DNA of 64,000 nt from Chloroflexia bacterium SDU3-3 (GCA_009268125.1 WBOU01000014.1:1-64000), one strand, 5' to 3'; counted from the stretch's first letter, positions 43,432 to 53,440 are shown. Notes: generated by a model from the letters alone, not told the origin. Program-made: numbers and translations.

Positions 43432-44448
43432 CTACGCTGGGTCGAATACGGTCACGGTGTAGGTGAAATCTCGGCTCATGCCGTCGATCAGCACATGCTC
43501 GATCGTGATAGTGTAGACCGTATCGGCGGTGGGCTGAGGCCATGCGTCGCCGGATTCCATCCCCACCGGCATCCACACTAGTGTGTTCTCGCCATAGCCG
43601 CTGCGTGGGGCCGCCTGCTGCACCGCTATGGCAGCCTGGTCACGGCGCATCCCCACGGTGGCCGCGCTGAAATCGGCCCCAGGGTAGGCGAACGACCAGC
43701 GGGCGAATACTACCGGATAGGGCACATACCCCGCCGGAGGCCAGGCTACGAAGTCATCGCGGGTGGCGGGACGCGCATCCCAGGTGTGCGCATCGAGCAC
43801 TAGCAGCGCTTGGGCGTCCTGGTGTGCCCCAGTCGCAGGCACATCGCCCAGCCCCATCTGCTGGGTCTGCGGGTACAGGATCCAGCGGCGATGGGCGACT
43901 ATGTCGTTGCTGTGGCCTACATCTTGCATGAAGCCAGTAATCGCATCTGGACCGTGCACGCCCAGGAACAGGTTAGATCTGCCCGCGCCTTCGGCCCCCG
44001 CCGCCGAGTAGCAGCGCCATGTGCTGGGCGGCGCGTGGCTGAGTGCGCCGTTCGCGCTCATCATCAGCGCGGCAGCTTGGGCCTGGGCGCTCGTCTCGCT
44101 GTCGAATCTGATGGTGGCAGGCACCCCCGCCATGGCGCGGAAGTAGTTTACCCGATCCTGTAGGCTCTGGCGGTAGCGCGGCGCGAGCTCGCCCGCCACA
44201 CAGCCGTCGATGCTGCCCGTCCAGCCGCTCGCGATGCCCTCGGTGGAGCGGTAGATCTGGTGGAAGAACATGCGCGAGTCCTCGCGGCTATGCGGGTTCA
44301 CTATAGCCGCAGTACGTGGGAGCGCGATCAGTGGCAGGTAGCTAGTGAATTGAGCCTTCTGCTGGCTGTAGGTATGTTCGGCGGCGAACAACAAGCTGAA
44401 ACCCAGCGGCACACCAGCGAGAAGGATTCTAACAGAGCGATTAAGCAT
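43432..44448 (-). CDS. Secreted CAP-domain (SCP-like) protein
   Basis: A 338-residue exported protein. The signal peptide is LNRSVRILLAGVPLGFSLLF plus AAEHTYS. The CAP core runs from RQSLQDRVNYFRAMAGVPAT to about residue 230, with ALMMSANGALSHAPPSTW and VGHSNDIVAHRRWILYPQTQ as the conserved blocks; His in LSHAPP and HRRW are the usual cavity residues. A beta-rich C-terminal part (ARWSFAYPGADFSAAT to the end) is not part of CAP. ATG 44448 is used; a TTG at 44472 extends the frame. A YLPLI segment lies just after the signal peptide. CAP proteins act outside the cell, in binding lipids or modifying surfaces; the role here is unknown. Confidence 0.82.
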   Translation of the reverse strand: MLNRSVRILLAGVPLGFSLLFAAEHTYSQQKAQFTSYLPLIALPRTAAIVNPHSREDSRMFFHQIYRSTEGIASGWTGSIDGCVAGELAPRYRQSLQDRVNYFRAMAGVPATIRFDSETSAQAQAAALMMSANGALSHAPPSTWRCYSAAGAEGAGRSNLFLGVHGPDAITGFMQDVGHSNDIVAHRRWILYPQTQQMGLGDVPATGAHQDAQALLVLDAHTWDARPATRDDFVAWPPAGYVPYPVVFARWSFAYPGADFSAATVGMRRDQAAIAVQQAAPRSGYGENTLVWMPVGMESGDAWPQPTADTVYTITIEHVLIDGMSRDFTYTVTVFDPA

Positions 44449-45352
44449 GATGCCAGTATAAATGGAGCTCAATAATCGTAAATAGGTTCATTATTGTACT
44501 CTACTTTTTACCAAATTTATAGTTCTACGATACGTGGTGTTCCTTTCATGCCCAGTGAGTCATTGGCATAGAACCGATATTGTAATAAATCGGCCTGCCA
44601 GCAAGATGCTTATATGGCATTGCAATGGGAGAAATCAAGTTTTCTACGGGTGAGTAGCGATATAATCGTGTTCTTTTTTGCTATAATTTTGAATGTTTTC
44701 GCAAGGAATACCTTTCAAAAGTGGCGCTATGATGAATGCACATCAAGGCTGAGCTGTGCGCTGGTCGATACAAGGCCAAGCGAGAAGTAGCGATAGAGCT
44801 TTCCCATTTCGGTCTCAACCATACGAACCGCGATCCGTCACCAGCGGCCCAGCTCCAAGAACTGTCGTTATACTTTGATTGCCGAGTTAGATCGAGCATA
44901 GGTTTCTGCAATTCTTTCCCAAATACTACGTTGTGTTTAGGTGTATTTCCTTTCAAGTGTTTAATCTATAAAGGAATAAGCAATGTGGCTTGAATTCCGA
45001 TAACATATGTGATATAACATGTTATGCTCTGATACATTAGCCAGACTGGTTTGATGTTCTTATCTCTCTGCCTTTGATAATTACCTCTATATAACTATAT
45101 ATTTTTAGATATATCTAATAAGCATAATATCTACTCCATATATACTTATTGAACAAAGAGGTGTGTTCTTCAGAATGACCTAGATCACCGCTGCTGTATA
45201 TCTCAAAAGAATGTGGAATGTTGCTGCTAAGATGCTTTTAGTGGCTTGTTCTGCTATGCCTATGATGTCTATCTGTATGAAGGATAAGAGCCTTTTAATA
45301 AGGAGTTAGAACCGTATTTGTAGTGGATCGCTTGAAAAACAAGGATACGACT
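44449..45352. other. AT-rich intergenic region, about 900 bp
   Basis: Much lower GC than the neighbouring genes, with no supported gene. Two overlapping open frames on opposite strands (44736-44993 and 44681-44956) share the same DNA, lack ribosome sites and show no recognisable pattern. CCTTTCA occurs three times (near 44550, 44710 and 44950). The region must hold the promoters of the CAP gene and the large adhesin; it could be remains of inserted DNA. Confidence 0.5.
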
Positions 45353-48300
45353 ATGCAACACAGTAAGAACGGTTATCACTCACAATCAATGCGCGCTCTG
45401 ATGCACCTCTTTATGGCCTTGGCAATGATAGCGGGCCTTGGGGGATCATGGTTGCTCGCTCCTTACAGCGCGTTTGCGGCAACTCCAACGGCAGGCGTCA
45501 TGACCCCGCTCATCCAGCCGACCTACTCCGTAACAGCGACAGGTACTGTCGGGGGGATCTGTGCGCTCTGCGCCGTTTCTAACCCTAATAATGCAGTCGA
45601 CAGCTCGACATCAAACGTTGCTAACATCTCCTTGACAGTAGGTCTGGGGTCGTCGGGTACTTTGGCTATCGCCGATAGTACAAATACCTATACGGCTGGG
45701 TATTTCGCCGGTGTTGTGGTGAGCAGCGCCAGCATCCTGGATCTCCAACTTCTTGGAGCAACAACGATTTCGACCTACAACAATGGCGTTTTCCAAGAAA
45801 GCCAGAATGCTGCAGGTTTGCTTAGCGCCAACCTGTTTCAAGGAAATAGCCAAAGTGTGCTTGGTTTTGTGACCACCAAGTCATTCGATGAGATCCGCAT
45901 CACGATTGTCAGCCTGGCGGGTGCTCTCGTGAGCCAAGATGTCTACTATGCTGTGGTACAGTCGGCTCCTCCTGCGCCGACAATCACGACGCCTGCCAGT
46001 GGGGCATCGCTCAACAGCGCCACGCCGACAATCAGCGGTAGCGCTGCCGCTGGTATTACCGTGACGGTGAAGGAAGGCAGCACAACCCTCTGTACAACCA
46101 CTTCCGATGTCAATGGTTTGTGGAGCTGTACGCCGAGCGTGGCGCTGAGCCAGGGTAGCCACACGATCACGGCTACAGCTACAAATATGGCAGGCAGCGC
46201 CGTATCAGGCAGTCGGAGCTTCACGGTGGACACGAGCGCGCCGAGCGCGCCGAGCATCGGCAGCCCAAGTGCGGGCGCGAGTAGCAGCAGCAGCCAGCCG
46301 ACGATCAGCGGGACGGCAGAGGCCGGAAGTACGGTGACGGTGAAGGAGAGCAGCACGACGCTGTGTACCGCCACCACCAACGGGAGCGGCGTGTGGAGCT
46401 GCACGCCGAGCGTGGCGCTGAGCGAGGGTAGCCACACGATCACGGCGACGGCGACCGATGCGGCGGGCAACACCAGCGCGGCATCAGGCAGCCGGAGCTT
46501 CACGGTGGACACGAGCGCGCCGAGCGCGCCGAGCATCGGCAGCCCGGCGGCGGGCGTGAGTAGCAGCAGCAGCCAGCCGACGATCAGCGGGACGGCAGAG
46601 GCCGGAAGCACGGTGACGGTAAAGGAGGGCAGCACGACGCTGTGTACCGCCACCGCCGATGGGAGCGGCGTGTGGAGCTGCACGCCGAGCGTGGCGCTGA
46701 GCGAGGGTGGCCACACGATCACGGCGACGGCGACCGATGCGGCGGGCAACACCAGCGCGGCATCAGGCAGCCGGAACTTCACGGTGGACACCACTGCGCC
46801 AAGCGCGCCGAACATCGGCAGCCCAAGTGCGGGAAGCCTGAGCGGCGGTCAGCCGACGATCAGCGGGACGGCGGAGGCCGGGAGCACGGTGACGGTGAAG
46901 GAGGGTAGCACGACGCTGTGTACCGCCACCACCGATGGGAGCGGCGCGTGGAGCTGCACGCCGAGCGTGGCGCTGAGCGAGGGTGGCCACACGATCACGG
47001 CGACGGCGACCGATGCGGCGGGCAACACCAGCGCGGCATCAGGCAGCCGGAGCTTCACGGTGGACACCACCGCGCCACCTATTCCAGTTGTGACCTTGCC
47101 TGCTGAAGGTAGCAGTATCAATACAACTTTGCCGATGATCGGCGGGACGGCAGAGCCCGGGAGCACAGTGACGGTGAAGGAGGGCAGCACGACGGTGTGC
47201 ACTACCACCGCCGATGGAAGTGGTGTGTGGATGTGTGTTCCTAGCAGTCCTCTGAGCGAAGCTCTTCATACCATTACGGTCACAGCCACAGATCCCGCAG
47301 GTAATATGAGCCTAGCTTCTCCATCTCGTGGCTTCACGGTAGATACGACTGTTCCTAGCGCACCAGCTATTGATACACCCTCCTCCAACAGCAGCACTAG
47401 CTCGGTATATCCTGCAATCAGCGGGACGGCGGAGGCCGGAAGCACGGTGACGGTGAAGGAGGGCAGTACGACGGTATGTACCGTCACCGCCGATGGGAGC
47501 GGCGTGTGGAGCTGCACGCCGAGCGTGGCGCTGAGCGAGGGTAACCACACGATCACGGCGACGGCGACCGATGCGGCGGGCAACACCAGCGCGGCATCAG
47601 GCAGCCGGAGCTTCACGGTGGACACGAGCACGCCGAGCGCGCCGAGCATCAGTAGTCCGGCGGCGGGCGCGAGTAGCGGCACGAATCAGCCGACAATCAG
47701 CGGGACGGCAGAGGCCGGAAGTACGGTGACGGTGAAGGAGGGCAGCACGACAGTGTGCACCACCACCACCGACGGGAGTGGCGTGTGGAGCTGCACGCCG
47801 AGCGTGGCGCTGGGTGAGGGCAGCCATGCGCTTACTGCAACAGCGACCGATGCGGCGGGTAATACCAGCCTACCATCTTCGCCGCGTAGCTTCACGGTAG
47901 ATACTTCTGCGCCCAGCGCACCTCTGGTAAGCAGCCCCGCTGATGGCGGTACGATCAACGCTACCAGCCCAGTGTTTGCTGGTACGGCTGAGCCAGGCAG
48001 CACGGTGATGGTGAAAGAGGGCGGTAGCACGGTCTGCACCGCGACAGCTGATAGCAATGGAACCTGGAGCTGTATACCTAGCAGCCCGTTGTCTGCGGGC
48101 GGCCATACAGTGGCGATTACTGCCACCGATCCTGCTGGTAACCTTAGCGCGGCCTCTCCCATTCAATTTACGATCGACACGTCTGCGGTGAGCACACCCA
48201 GCATCCTGACACCGGCATCAGGGGCGTCTGTCGCTAACACGCTGCCGACTATTGCTGGTAGCGCTGACCCCGATGCTACGATCACTGTGAAGGAGGGTAG

Positions 48301-50296
48301 CACAACCATCTGCGCCACCACGGCTGATGCAAGTGGCGGTTGGAGCTGCACGCCAAGTGCGCCACTCTCCGAGGCTTCGCATACTATTACGGTGGTTGCC
48401 GCAAATCAAGCAAATACGACCAGCACGCCAGCGAGCCGCACGTTTGTTGTTGACACCACTGCGCCGCTTCTTGCACCGACTGCTAACAGCCCCGCCGATG
48501 GAAGCACGACCAACGATCCGACGGTCACCTTCAGCGGTACTGGTGGCGAGATCGGTGGGCAGGTGGTGGTTGAGGAGAGCGGCACGACCATCTGTGTTGC
48601 GTCAGTCGATGCGAGCGGAAACTGGAGCTGCACATCGAGTGTGATAGCTGATGGCAGCCACACGGTGACCTTTACTAATGCGGATGCGGCGGGTAATACC
48701 GGCCCTTCCTCGTCACCAGTAGCGTTTACGGTCGATACACTCCTCCCGTCCATACCGAGCGTTACAAGCCCGACTTCTGGTACGGTAACGAGCACAACGA
48801 GTCCGACCATCGCAGGTACAGCCGACCCAGGCAGCAGCGTGACGGTCTCTGATGGGACTACCGAGATCTGCACTACCACGGCGGACGGAACGGGCAACTG
48901 GAGCTGTGCTCCAAGCACGCCGCTGAGCGATGGCGCTCATGACTTGACCGCTGTTGCTACCGACACGGCAGGAAATACGAGTGCCAGCTCGCCCATCGCT
49001 ACGCTCATTGTTGATACGGTGGCACCTGCCATGCCGACGGTGACCAGCCCAGCGGCAGGCGGAAGCACGCCTTCTACCACACCTACGTTTGCCGGCGTGG
49101 CTGAGCCGGGGAGCACAGTTGAGGTGTACGATGGCACGACCCTGCTTTGCACGGCGGTAGCTGATGCCAATGGGAATTGGATCTGCACATCAACCGTGCC
49201 GCTTGCCACTGGCAGCCATACTGCTACTATCACCACGACCGATCCGGCCGGTAATACTAGCAGCTCAGTGCAGGTTCCGTTTACCATCGACCCCGCATCT
49301 GTGACAACGCCAGTGGTTACAAGCCCTGCGAGCGGTGGGACTACCAGCGAGACGCCGACGTTCAGTGGCGTAGCTGACCCTGGGGCGACGGTGACGGTGA
49401 GCGAGAATGGGGTTACACTCTGCACCGCTGTTGCCGACAGCAATGGCAACTGGAGCTGCACCCCCACGACGCCGCTTGCGCCTGGATCGCATACTATCCA
49501 AGTGGTTGCGACGAATCCATCGGGGCAGTCGAGCGGTCCTTCTACTATCACGGTTACGGTTGGCGGCTCAGTGTCGCCAGGGGTGCTCATCAGTGGCCTT
49601 GGGACGACGCTGTCAGAAGGTGGGGCGGATGATCAGTTCACCATAGCCCTTCGGAAGGCCCCGACGGCGAATGTGACGCTGACGTTTGCCTCAAGCGCCC
49701 AGTTCACGGTTACCCCGTCGTCGATCACCTTTACGCCAGCGAACTATATGACGCCGCAGACGGTCACTGTTCAGGCGGTCAATGACGCCATCAAGGAGGC
49801 AGCACAAAACATTACAATACCGTATACAATTACCACGTCGGATCCGGCGTACCAGGGCCTTTCGATCACCCCGCTGACCTTGACTCTCATGGATAATGAC
49901 GTGGCCGGCGTGCAGATCAGCGGCGTGAGCAGCGGCCTGACCGTGGCTGAAGGCGGCAGCGGCAGCTACACGCTGATGCTGACCAGCCAGCCTACGGCAA
50001 ATGTGACGATCGTCGTATCGGCTGATTCGCAGCTGCGGGTGGGGGCAAGCTACAGCACAGCGGCGGGTTCGCAGACGGTGACCTTCACACCGCAAAACTA
50101 TGCGATACCGCAGACCGTGAAGATCTGGGCTGTGGACGATAGCGTGGTGGAGGGCACCCATAGCGGCACCCTCTCTCAGACCACCAGTAGCGCCGATATG
50201 TTCTATAACAGTGTCTCACCAAGGAGCATTGCCGTCACCATTACGGATAACGATGTCAGCGCAAGGAAGCTGTATCTGCCGATGATCTGGCGGTAA
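45353..50296 (+). CDS. Giant secreted repeat adhesin: 13 Ig-like modules plus two Calx-beta-like domains
   Basis: A 1647-residue exported protein. ATG 45353 (MQHSKNGYHS) is chosen because AAGGA precedes it; a GTG at 45323 is possible. Signal peptide LMHLFMALAMIAGLGGSWLL then APYSAFA. An N-terminal ~175-residue domain is followed by thirteen bacterial Ig-like modules of 85-93 residues with the pattern PTISGTAEAGSTVTVKEGST, CTAT, GVWSCTPSVALSEGSHTIT and AAGNTS. Each module carries two cysteines, presumably one disulfide each. Two Calx-beta-like repeats follow (LSEGGADDQFTIAL ... LMDND and VAEGGSGSYTLML ... ITDND), binding sites for calcium in the family. The protein ends KLYLPMIWR. Probable role: surface filament, cell-cell or substrate adhesion. 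Several modules are nearly identical at the DNA level. Confidence 0.87.
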   Translation: MQHSKNGYHSQSMRALMHLFMALAMIAGLGGSWLLAPYSAFAATPTAGVMTPLIQPTYSVTATGTVGGICALCAVSNPNNAVDSSTSNVANISLTVGLGSSGTLAIADSTNTYTAGYFAGVVVSSASILDLQLLGATTISTYNNGVFQESQNAAGLLSANLFQGNSQSVLGFVTTKSFDEIRITIVSLAGALVSQDVYYAVVQSAPPAPTITTPASGASLNSATPTISGSAAAGITVTVKEGSTTLCTTTSDVNGLWSCTPSVALSQGSHTITATATNMAGSAVSGSRSFTVDTSAPSAPSIGSPSAGASSSSSQPTISGTAEAGSTVTVKESSTTLCTATTNGSGVWSCTPSVALSEGSHTITATATDAAGNTSAASGSRSFTVDTSAPSAPSIGSPAAGVSSSSSQPTISGTAEAGSTVTVKEGSTTLCTATADGSGVWSCTPSVALSEGGHTITATATDAAGNTSAASGSRNFTVDTTAPSAPNIGSPSAGSLSGGQPTISGTAEAGSTVTVKEGSTTLCTATTDGSGAWSCTPSVALSEGGHTITATATDAAGNTSAASGSRSFTVDTTAPPIPVVTLPAEGSSINTTLPMIGGTAEPGSTVTVKEGSTTVCTTTADGSGVWMCVPSSPLSEALHTITVTATDPAGNMSLASPSRGFTVDTTVPSAPAIDTPSSNSSTSSVYPAISGTAEAGSTVTVKEGSTTVCTVTADGSGVWSCTPSVALSEGNHTITATATDAAGNTSAASGSRSFTVDTSTPSAPSISSPAAGASSGTNQPTISGTAEAGSTVTVKEGSTTVCTTTTDGSGVWSCTPSVALGEGSHALTATATDAAGNTSLPSSPRSFTVDTSAPSAPLVSSPADGGTINATSPVFAGTAEPGSTVMVKEGGSTVCTATADSNGTWSCIPSSPLSAGGHTVAITATDPAGNLSAASPIQFTIDTSAVSTPSILTPASGASVANTLPTIAGSADPDATITVKEGSTTICATTADASGGWSCTPSAPLSEASHTITVVAANQANTTSTPASRTFVVDTTAPLLAPTANSPADGSTTNDPTVTFSGTGGEIGGQVVVEESGTTICVASVDASGNWSCTSSVIADGSHTVTFTNADAAGNTGPSSSPVAFTVDTLLPSIPSVTSPTSGTVTSTTSPTIAGTADPGSSVTVSDGTTEICTTTADGTGNWSCAPSTPLSDGAHDLTAVATDTAGNTSASSPIATLIVDTVAPAMPTVTSPAAGGSTPSTTPTFAGVAEPGSTVEVYDGTTLLCTAVADANGNWICTSTVPLATGSHTATITTTDPAGNTSSSVQVPFTIDPASVTTPVVTSPASGGTTSETPTFSGVADPGATVTVSENGVTLCTAVADSNGNWSCTPTTPLAPGSHTIQVVATNPSGQSSGPSTITVTVGGSVSPGVLISGLGTTLSEGGADDQFTIALRKAPTANVTLTFASSAQFTVTPSSITFTPANYMTPQTVTVQAVNDAIKEAAQNITIPYTITTSDPAYQGLSITPLTLTLMDNDVAGVQISGVSSGLTVAEGGSGSYTLMLTSQPTANVTIVVSADSQLRVGASYSTAAGSQTVTFTPQNYAIPQTVKIWAVDDSVVEGTHSGTLSQTTSSADMFYNSVSPRSIAVTITDNDVSARKLYLPMIWR
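46229..47068 (+). repeat. Near-identical 279-bp module repeats inside the adhesin gene
   Basis: Three consecutive modules starting near 46232, 46511 and 46790 share long identical stretches, including synonymous sites (for example TGGAGCTGCACGCCGAGCGT). A further similar block lies at about 47415-47640. Divergent modules occur before, between and after. This is the footprint of recent unequal recombination or gene conversion. Confidence 0.85.
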
Positions 50297-50325
50297 TACC
50301 CTATTGTCCAGCGAGAAATGTTGGC

Positions 50326-50361
50326 AGCGCCCAGGCCTTCTTGAAGGTCTGGGCGCTTTCA
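50326..50361 (+). terminator. Terminator after the adhesin gene
   Basis: Long stem AGCGCCCAGGCCTTC (50326-50340) with GAAGGTCTGGGCGCT (50343-50357), one G-T pair, followed by TTC. Thirty bases past the stop codon. Confidence 0.75.
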
Positions 50362-50477
50362 TCGTATTCTCAGCTTTCTGCCAGTTTCTTAGGGCGTACC
50401 CATGATAGAATGCCTTTCATCTATTTTGCCGAACAAAGTTTCTGCAGATCGCTCGGCGAAGGTAGGTGGCAAGAGGT

Positions 50478-53084
50478 ATGGATTTTTCCTCAACAATCTG
50501 GGTGTCTTTTGTGCAGCCGGGCGCGCTGTGGCTGCTGGTGATACTGATACCGCTGTGGCTTTTGGCCTGGAAGCTGCCTAAGCGGCTCGCTCGCGTGCGA
50601 TTCTGGTCGAGCCTGGGGCTGCGCACGGCGGCGCTCGTGGCGCTGATTCTGGCGCTAGCTGGCATGCAGCTGAAGCGCCCAGTGTCCGATGTTGCGACCA
50701 TCTTCTTGCTCGACCGATCGGAGTCGATCACGCCGGAGCAGCAGGCCCGCGCCGAGCAGTTTGTGCGCGATGCGCTGCTGGCTAAGCATCCAGATGATGC
50801 GGCAGGCGTGGTGCTCTTTGGCCAGAACGCGCTGGTCGAGCGCCCTGCTGAGCTTGCCAGCGCGCTCGCTCCATTTGGTGGGGTTCCGCTAGGGGCGCGC
50901 ACAAATATCGGCCAGGCGATCGAGATGGGCATTTCGCTGTTCCCCGAGGACATGAACAAGCGCATAGTGCTACTGTCCGACGGCGGACAGAACGAGGGCG
51001 ATGCTGAGACGGCATCGCAGTTGGCCCGCGCGCGGGGGGTGGCGATAAGCACGGTGGATCTGGGTGCGTCCAGCGTGGGCGAGGCGCTGGTGGCAGGCGT
51101 TACCGCACCGACGACCGCGCGCGCCGGCCAGCGTATTCCGCTGCAGGTGGTGGTGGAAAGCACCGCAGCGCAGCTGGCGCACCTGCGGATCTTGGATGGC
51201 GATCAGGTGGTGGCTGAGCAGGATGCGCAGCTTGCGGCGGGCACCACCGTGATCCGCGTGGAGGTGGCGGCAGGGGCAGTGGGCACCCAGCGGCTGCGCG
51301 CCGAGCTGACTGCGCCGCAGGATACGCAGCCCAAGAACAACGCCGCCGAGGCGCTGGTGCAGCTGGCTGGCCCGCCCAAAGTGCTGATTGTGGAAGGCAG
51401 CCTTGATGAGGGTAAGCCCATCCAGGCGGCGCTGGCGGCTAGCGGTATCGCCACCGACCGCGCCGACCCAAGCCACTTTCCTGCCGATCTGGCCAGTCTC
51501 TCAAGCTATGCCGGGCTGGTGCTGGTGAATGTTCCCGCGAGCGCCCTGCCTGCGGGCAGCCAGCAGCAGATCGCCAGCTATGTGCGCGACCTCGGGCGCG
51601 GGCTGGTGGTGGTGGGCGGCGATCAGGCCTATGGCATCGGCGGGTATGCTGGCACACCGTTGGCCGATGCGCTGCCGGTGGAGACCGATGTGCGCAGCCA
51701 GATCGAGCACCCCAAGGTGGCGATTGTCTACATCCTCGACAAGTCGCGCAGCATGCAGAACTGCCACTGCAAAGGGCCAAATCGCGAGACCGATACCGAC
51801 CGCAGCTACTTTAAGACGGGCCGGATGAAACTTGACATAGGCAAGGATGCGGTGCTGCAGTCGGTTGCGGTGCTCTCGCCAAACGATAGCGTTGGGATTG
51901 TCACCTTCGACGGTGAGGCCAAGGTGCGCATGGAGCCGCAGTCCGGCGTGACCGCCGAGAAGGTGCTGCAGATCCTCTCGCCGATCCAGCCCGATGGTAT
52001 CGATACTAACATCGGCAGCGGGCTGCAGCAGGCCCAAGACATCCTGCGGGCCAGCGATGCCAAGATCAAGCATGCCGTGCTGATGACTGATGGCTGGGGC
52101 GAGGGCATCGATCCGGTGCAGGTGGCCACTAGCATGCGCGCCGAGGGGATTACGCTCTCGGTGGTGGCCGATGGCCAGGGCTCCTCGCCCGCGCTGCAGC
52201 AGCTGGCCGATGCAGGCGGCGGGCGCTACCTGCCCGCGACAGACCCCGAGGACATCCCGCGCTTGTTTGTGGGTGAGACCAACCAGACGATCGGCAACTA
52301 TATGGTCGAGACGCCCTTTGTGCCCAAGCTGGGCGCGCAGAGTCCGATCCTGAGCGGTATCACGAGCATGCCCCAGCTCTATGGCTATGATGCCACCACC
52401 CCCAAGCAGACGGCCACGGTTGCGCTGTATGGCCTGAATGATGAGCCGCTGCTGGCCCACTGGCAGTATGGCCTTGGCCGCGCCGTGGCGTGGACCAGCG
52501 ATGCCAAGGGGCAGTGGGCCAAGGACTGGCTGGGCTGGGCTGGCTTTCCCGCCTTTGCGGCGCAGATGGTGGGGTGGACTCTCCCCGCGACGCTGGGTGG
52601 GGCGGTGACGCCAGATGTGCGGGTGGAGAGCGGCGCGCTACAGATCGGCGCGACCGTTGCGGGCGATCCGGCTACAGTCATCGCGACGCTGAGCGGCCCG
52701 GATGGCAGCAGCCAGCAGGTGGCGCTGGCCCAGTCTTCCCCGGGGCGCTATGAGGCCACGCAGCCCCTGCCGCAGCAGGGCACCTACATGATCACCATCA
52801 GCGCGGAGCAGGGCGGGCGGGCCTTGGCCCCGGCGACGGCAGGCGTGGCGGTGCCCTACTCGGCAGAGTATGGCTTGGCCCAGCACAACCCCGCGCTGCT
52901 CAGCGCGCTGGCCACTACCACCGGCGGTGCCGCGCTAGAAGCCCCCGCGCAGGCATTTGCGCCGCGCCAGGGGGCAGCGCGCGCTATGGAGATCAGCCGC
53001 TGGCTTGTGCTGCTGGCGCTCTGCGTGCTGCCGCTCGATGTGATGCTGCGCAGGCTTTTGGTGTCGCGGCCTCGGTTTCGGTAG
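50478..53084 (+). CDS. Membrane protein with two VWA domains and a GATase-like insert
   Basis: An 868-residue protein with two N-terminal helices (LWLLVILIPLWLLAWKLP, RTAALVALILALAG) and one C-terminal helix (WLVLLALCVLPLDVMLRRLL). The first VWA-like domain begins ATIFLLDRSESITPEQQ (DxSxS metal site); the second begins VAIVYILDKSRSMQNCHCKG (again DxSxS) and contains a Cys-His-Cys insertion. Between them is a class I glutamine-amidotransferase-like fold without a clear catalytic Cys (LVVVGGDQAYGIGGYAGTPL). This layout is known for uncharacterised proteins related to the BatA/BatB group, often linked to stress or complex assembly. ATG 50478 with AAGAGG ahead; a GTG at 50466 is possible. Monocistronic between two intergenic regions. 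Confidence 0.8.
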   Translation: MDFSSTIWVSFVQPGALWLLVILIPLWLLAWKLPKRLARVRFWSSLGLRTAALVALILALAGMQLKRPVSDVATIFLLDRSESITPEQQARAEQFVRDALLAKHPDDAAGVVLFGQNALVERPAELASALAPFGGVPLGARTNIGQAIEMGISLFPEDMNKRIVLLSDGGQNEGDAETASQLARARGVAISTVDLGASSVGEALVAGVTAPTTARAGQRIPLQVVVESTAAQLAHLRILDGDQVVAEQDAQLAAGTTVIRVEVAAGAVGTQRLRAELTAPQDTQPKNNAAEALVQLAGPPKVLIVEGSLDEGKPIQAALAASGIATDRADPSHFPADLASLSSYAGLVLVNVPASALPAGSQQQIASYVRDLGRGLVVVGGDQAYGIGGYAGTPLADALPVETDVRSQIEHPKVAIVYILDKSRSMQNCHCKGPNRETDTDRSYFKTGRMKLDIGKDAVLQSVAVLSPNDSVGIVTFDGEAKVRMEPQSGVTAEKVLQILSPIQPDGIDTNIGSGLQQAQDILRASDAKIKHAVLMTDGWGEGIDPVQVATSMRAEGITLSVVADGQGSSPALQQLADAGGGRYLPATDPEDIPRLFVGETNQTIGNYMVETPFVPKLGAQSPILSGITSMPQLYGYDATTPKQTATVALYGLNDEPLLAHWQYGLGRAVAWTSDAKGQWAKDWLGWAGFPAFAAQMVGWTLPATLGGAVTPDVRVESGALQIGATVAGDPATVIATLSGPDGSSQQVALAQSSPGRYEATQPLPQQGTYMITISAEQGGRALAPATAGVAVPYSAEYGLAQHNPALLSALATTTGGAALEAPAQAFAPRQGAARAMEISRWLVLLALCVLPLDVMLRRLLVSRPRFR

Positions 53085-53249
53085 GGCGGGTTGCGCGTGA
53101 GCGATAGCGCGTTGGGCGATACGCAGTGATCATGCGTGTCGCCTTTTTTGAACCTGTGCAAATCGTCAGGCAATTGGGAGGATGGTGCTATTGTGCGGGA
53201 TGTGGTTAGGTCATATGCTGGATGGGCTGGCTGAAAGAAAAGGGGGCGC

Positions 53250-53351
53250 ATGTTCGACCCATCTCGCATGACTGTTCATTACATCGCGCTGCTCGTCATC
53301 GCGCTTTTTGGGCTGCTGTATCTCTTTGTACGCATATGGAGTGCCGGGTAG
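53250..53351 (+). CDS. Possible 33-residue single-helix membrane protein
   Basis: ATG 53250 opens a short frame MFDPSRMTVHYIALLVIALF followed by GLLYLFVRIWSAG and stop TAG at 53349. It has a polar N-terminus, one clean hydrophobic helix of ~19 residues and a basic end, with AAAAGGGGGCGC as ribosome site. The composition is that of a small membrane protein, but at this length chance cannot be excluded. Rest of the 53085-53440 gap shows nothing else. Confidence 0.35.
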   Translation: MFDPSRMTVHYIALLVIALFGLLYLFVRIWSAG

Positions 53352-53440
53352 GCCTGGCTGTACTTCCGCTCTTGCCGCTGCTGGCATGGGTTTGGCATGA
53401 CAGCCCTCCCCTGGTTTCCCCGCGTGTTGTCCCGCTTTTG

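Noticed and set aside
44681-44993. Overlapping short frames on both strands in the AT-rich gap
   Set aside because: They occupy the same DNA on opposite strands and neither has start signals or family resemblance.
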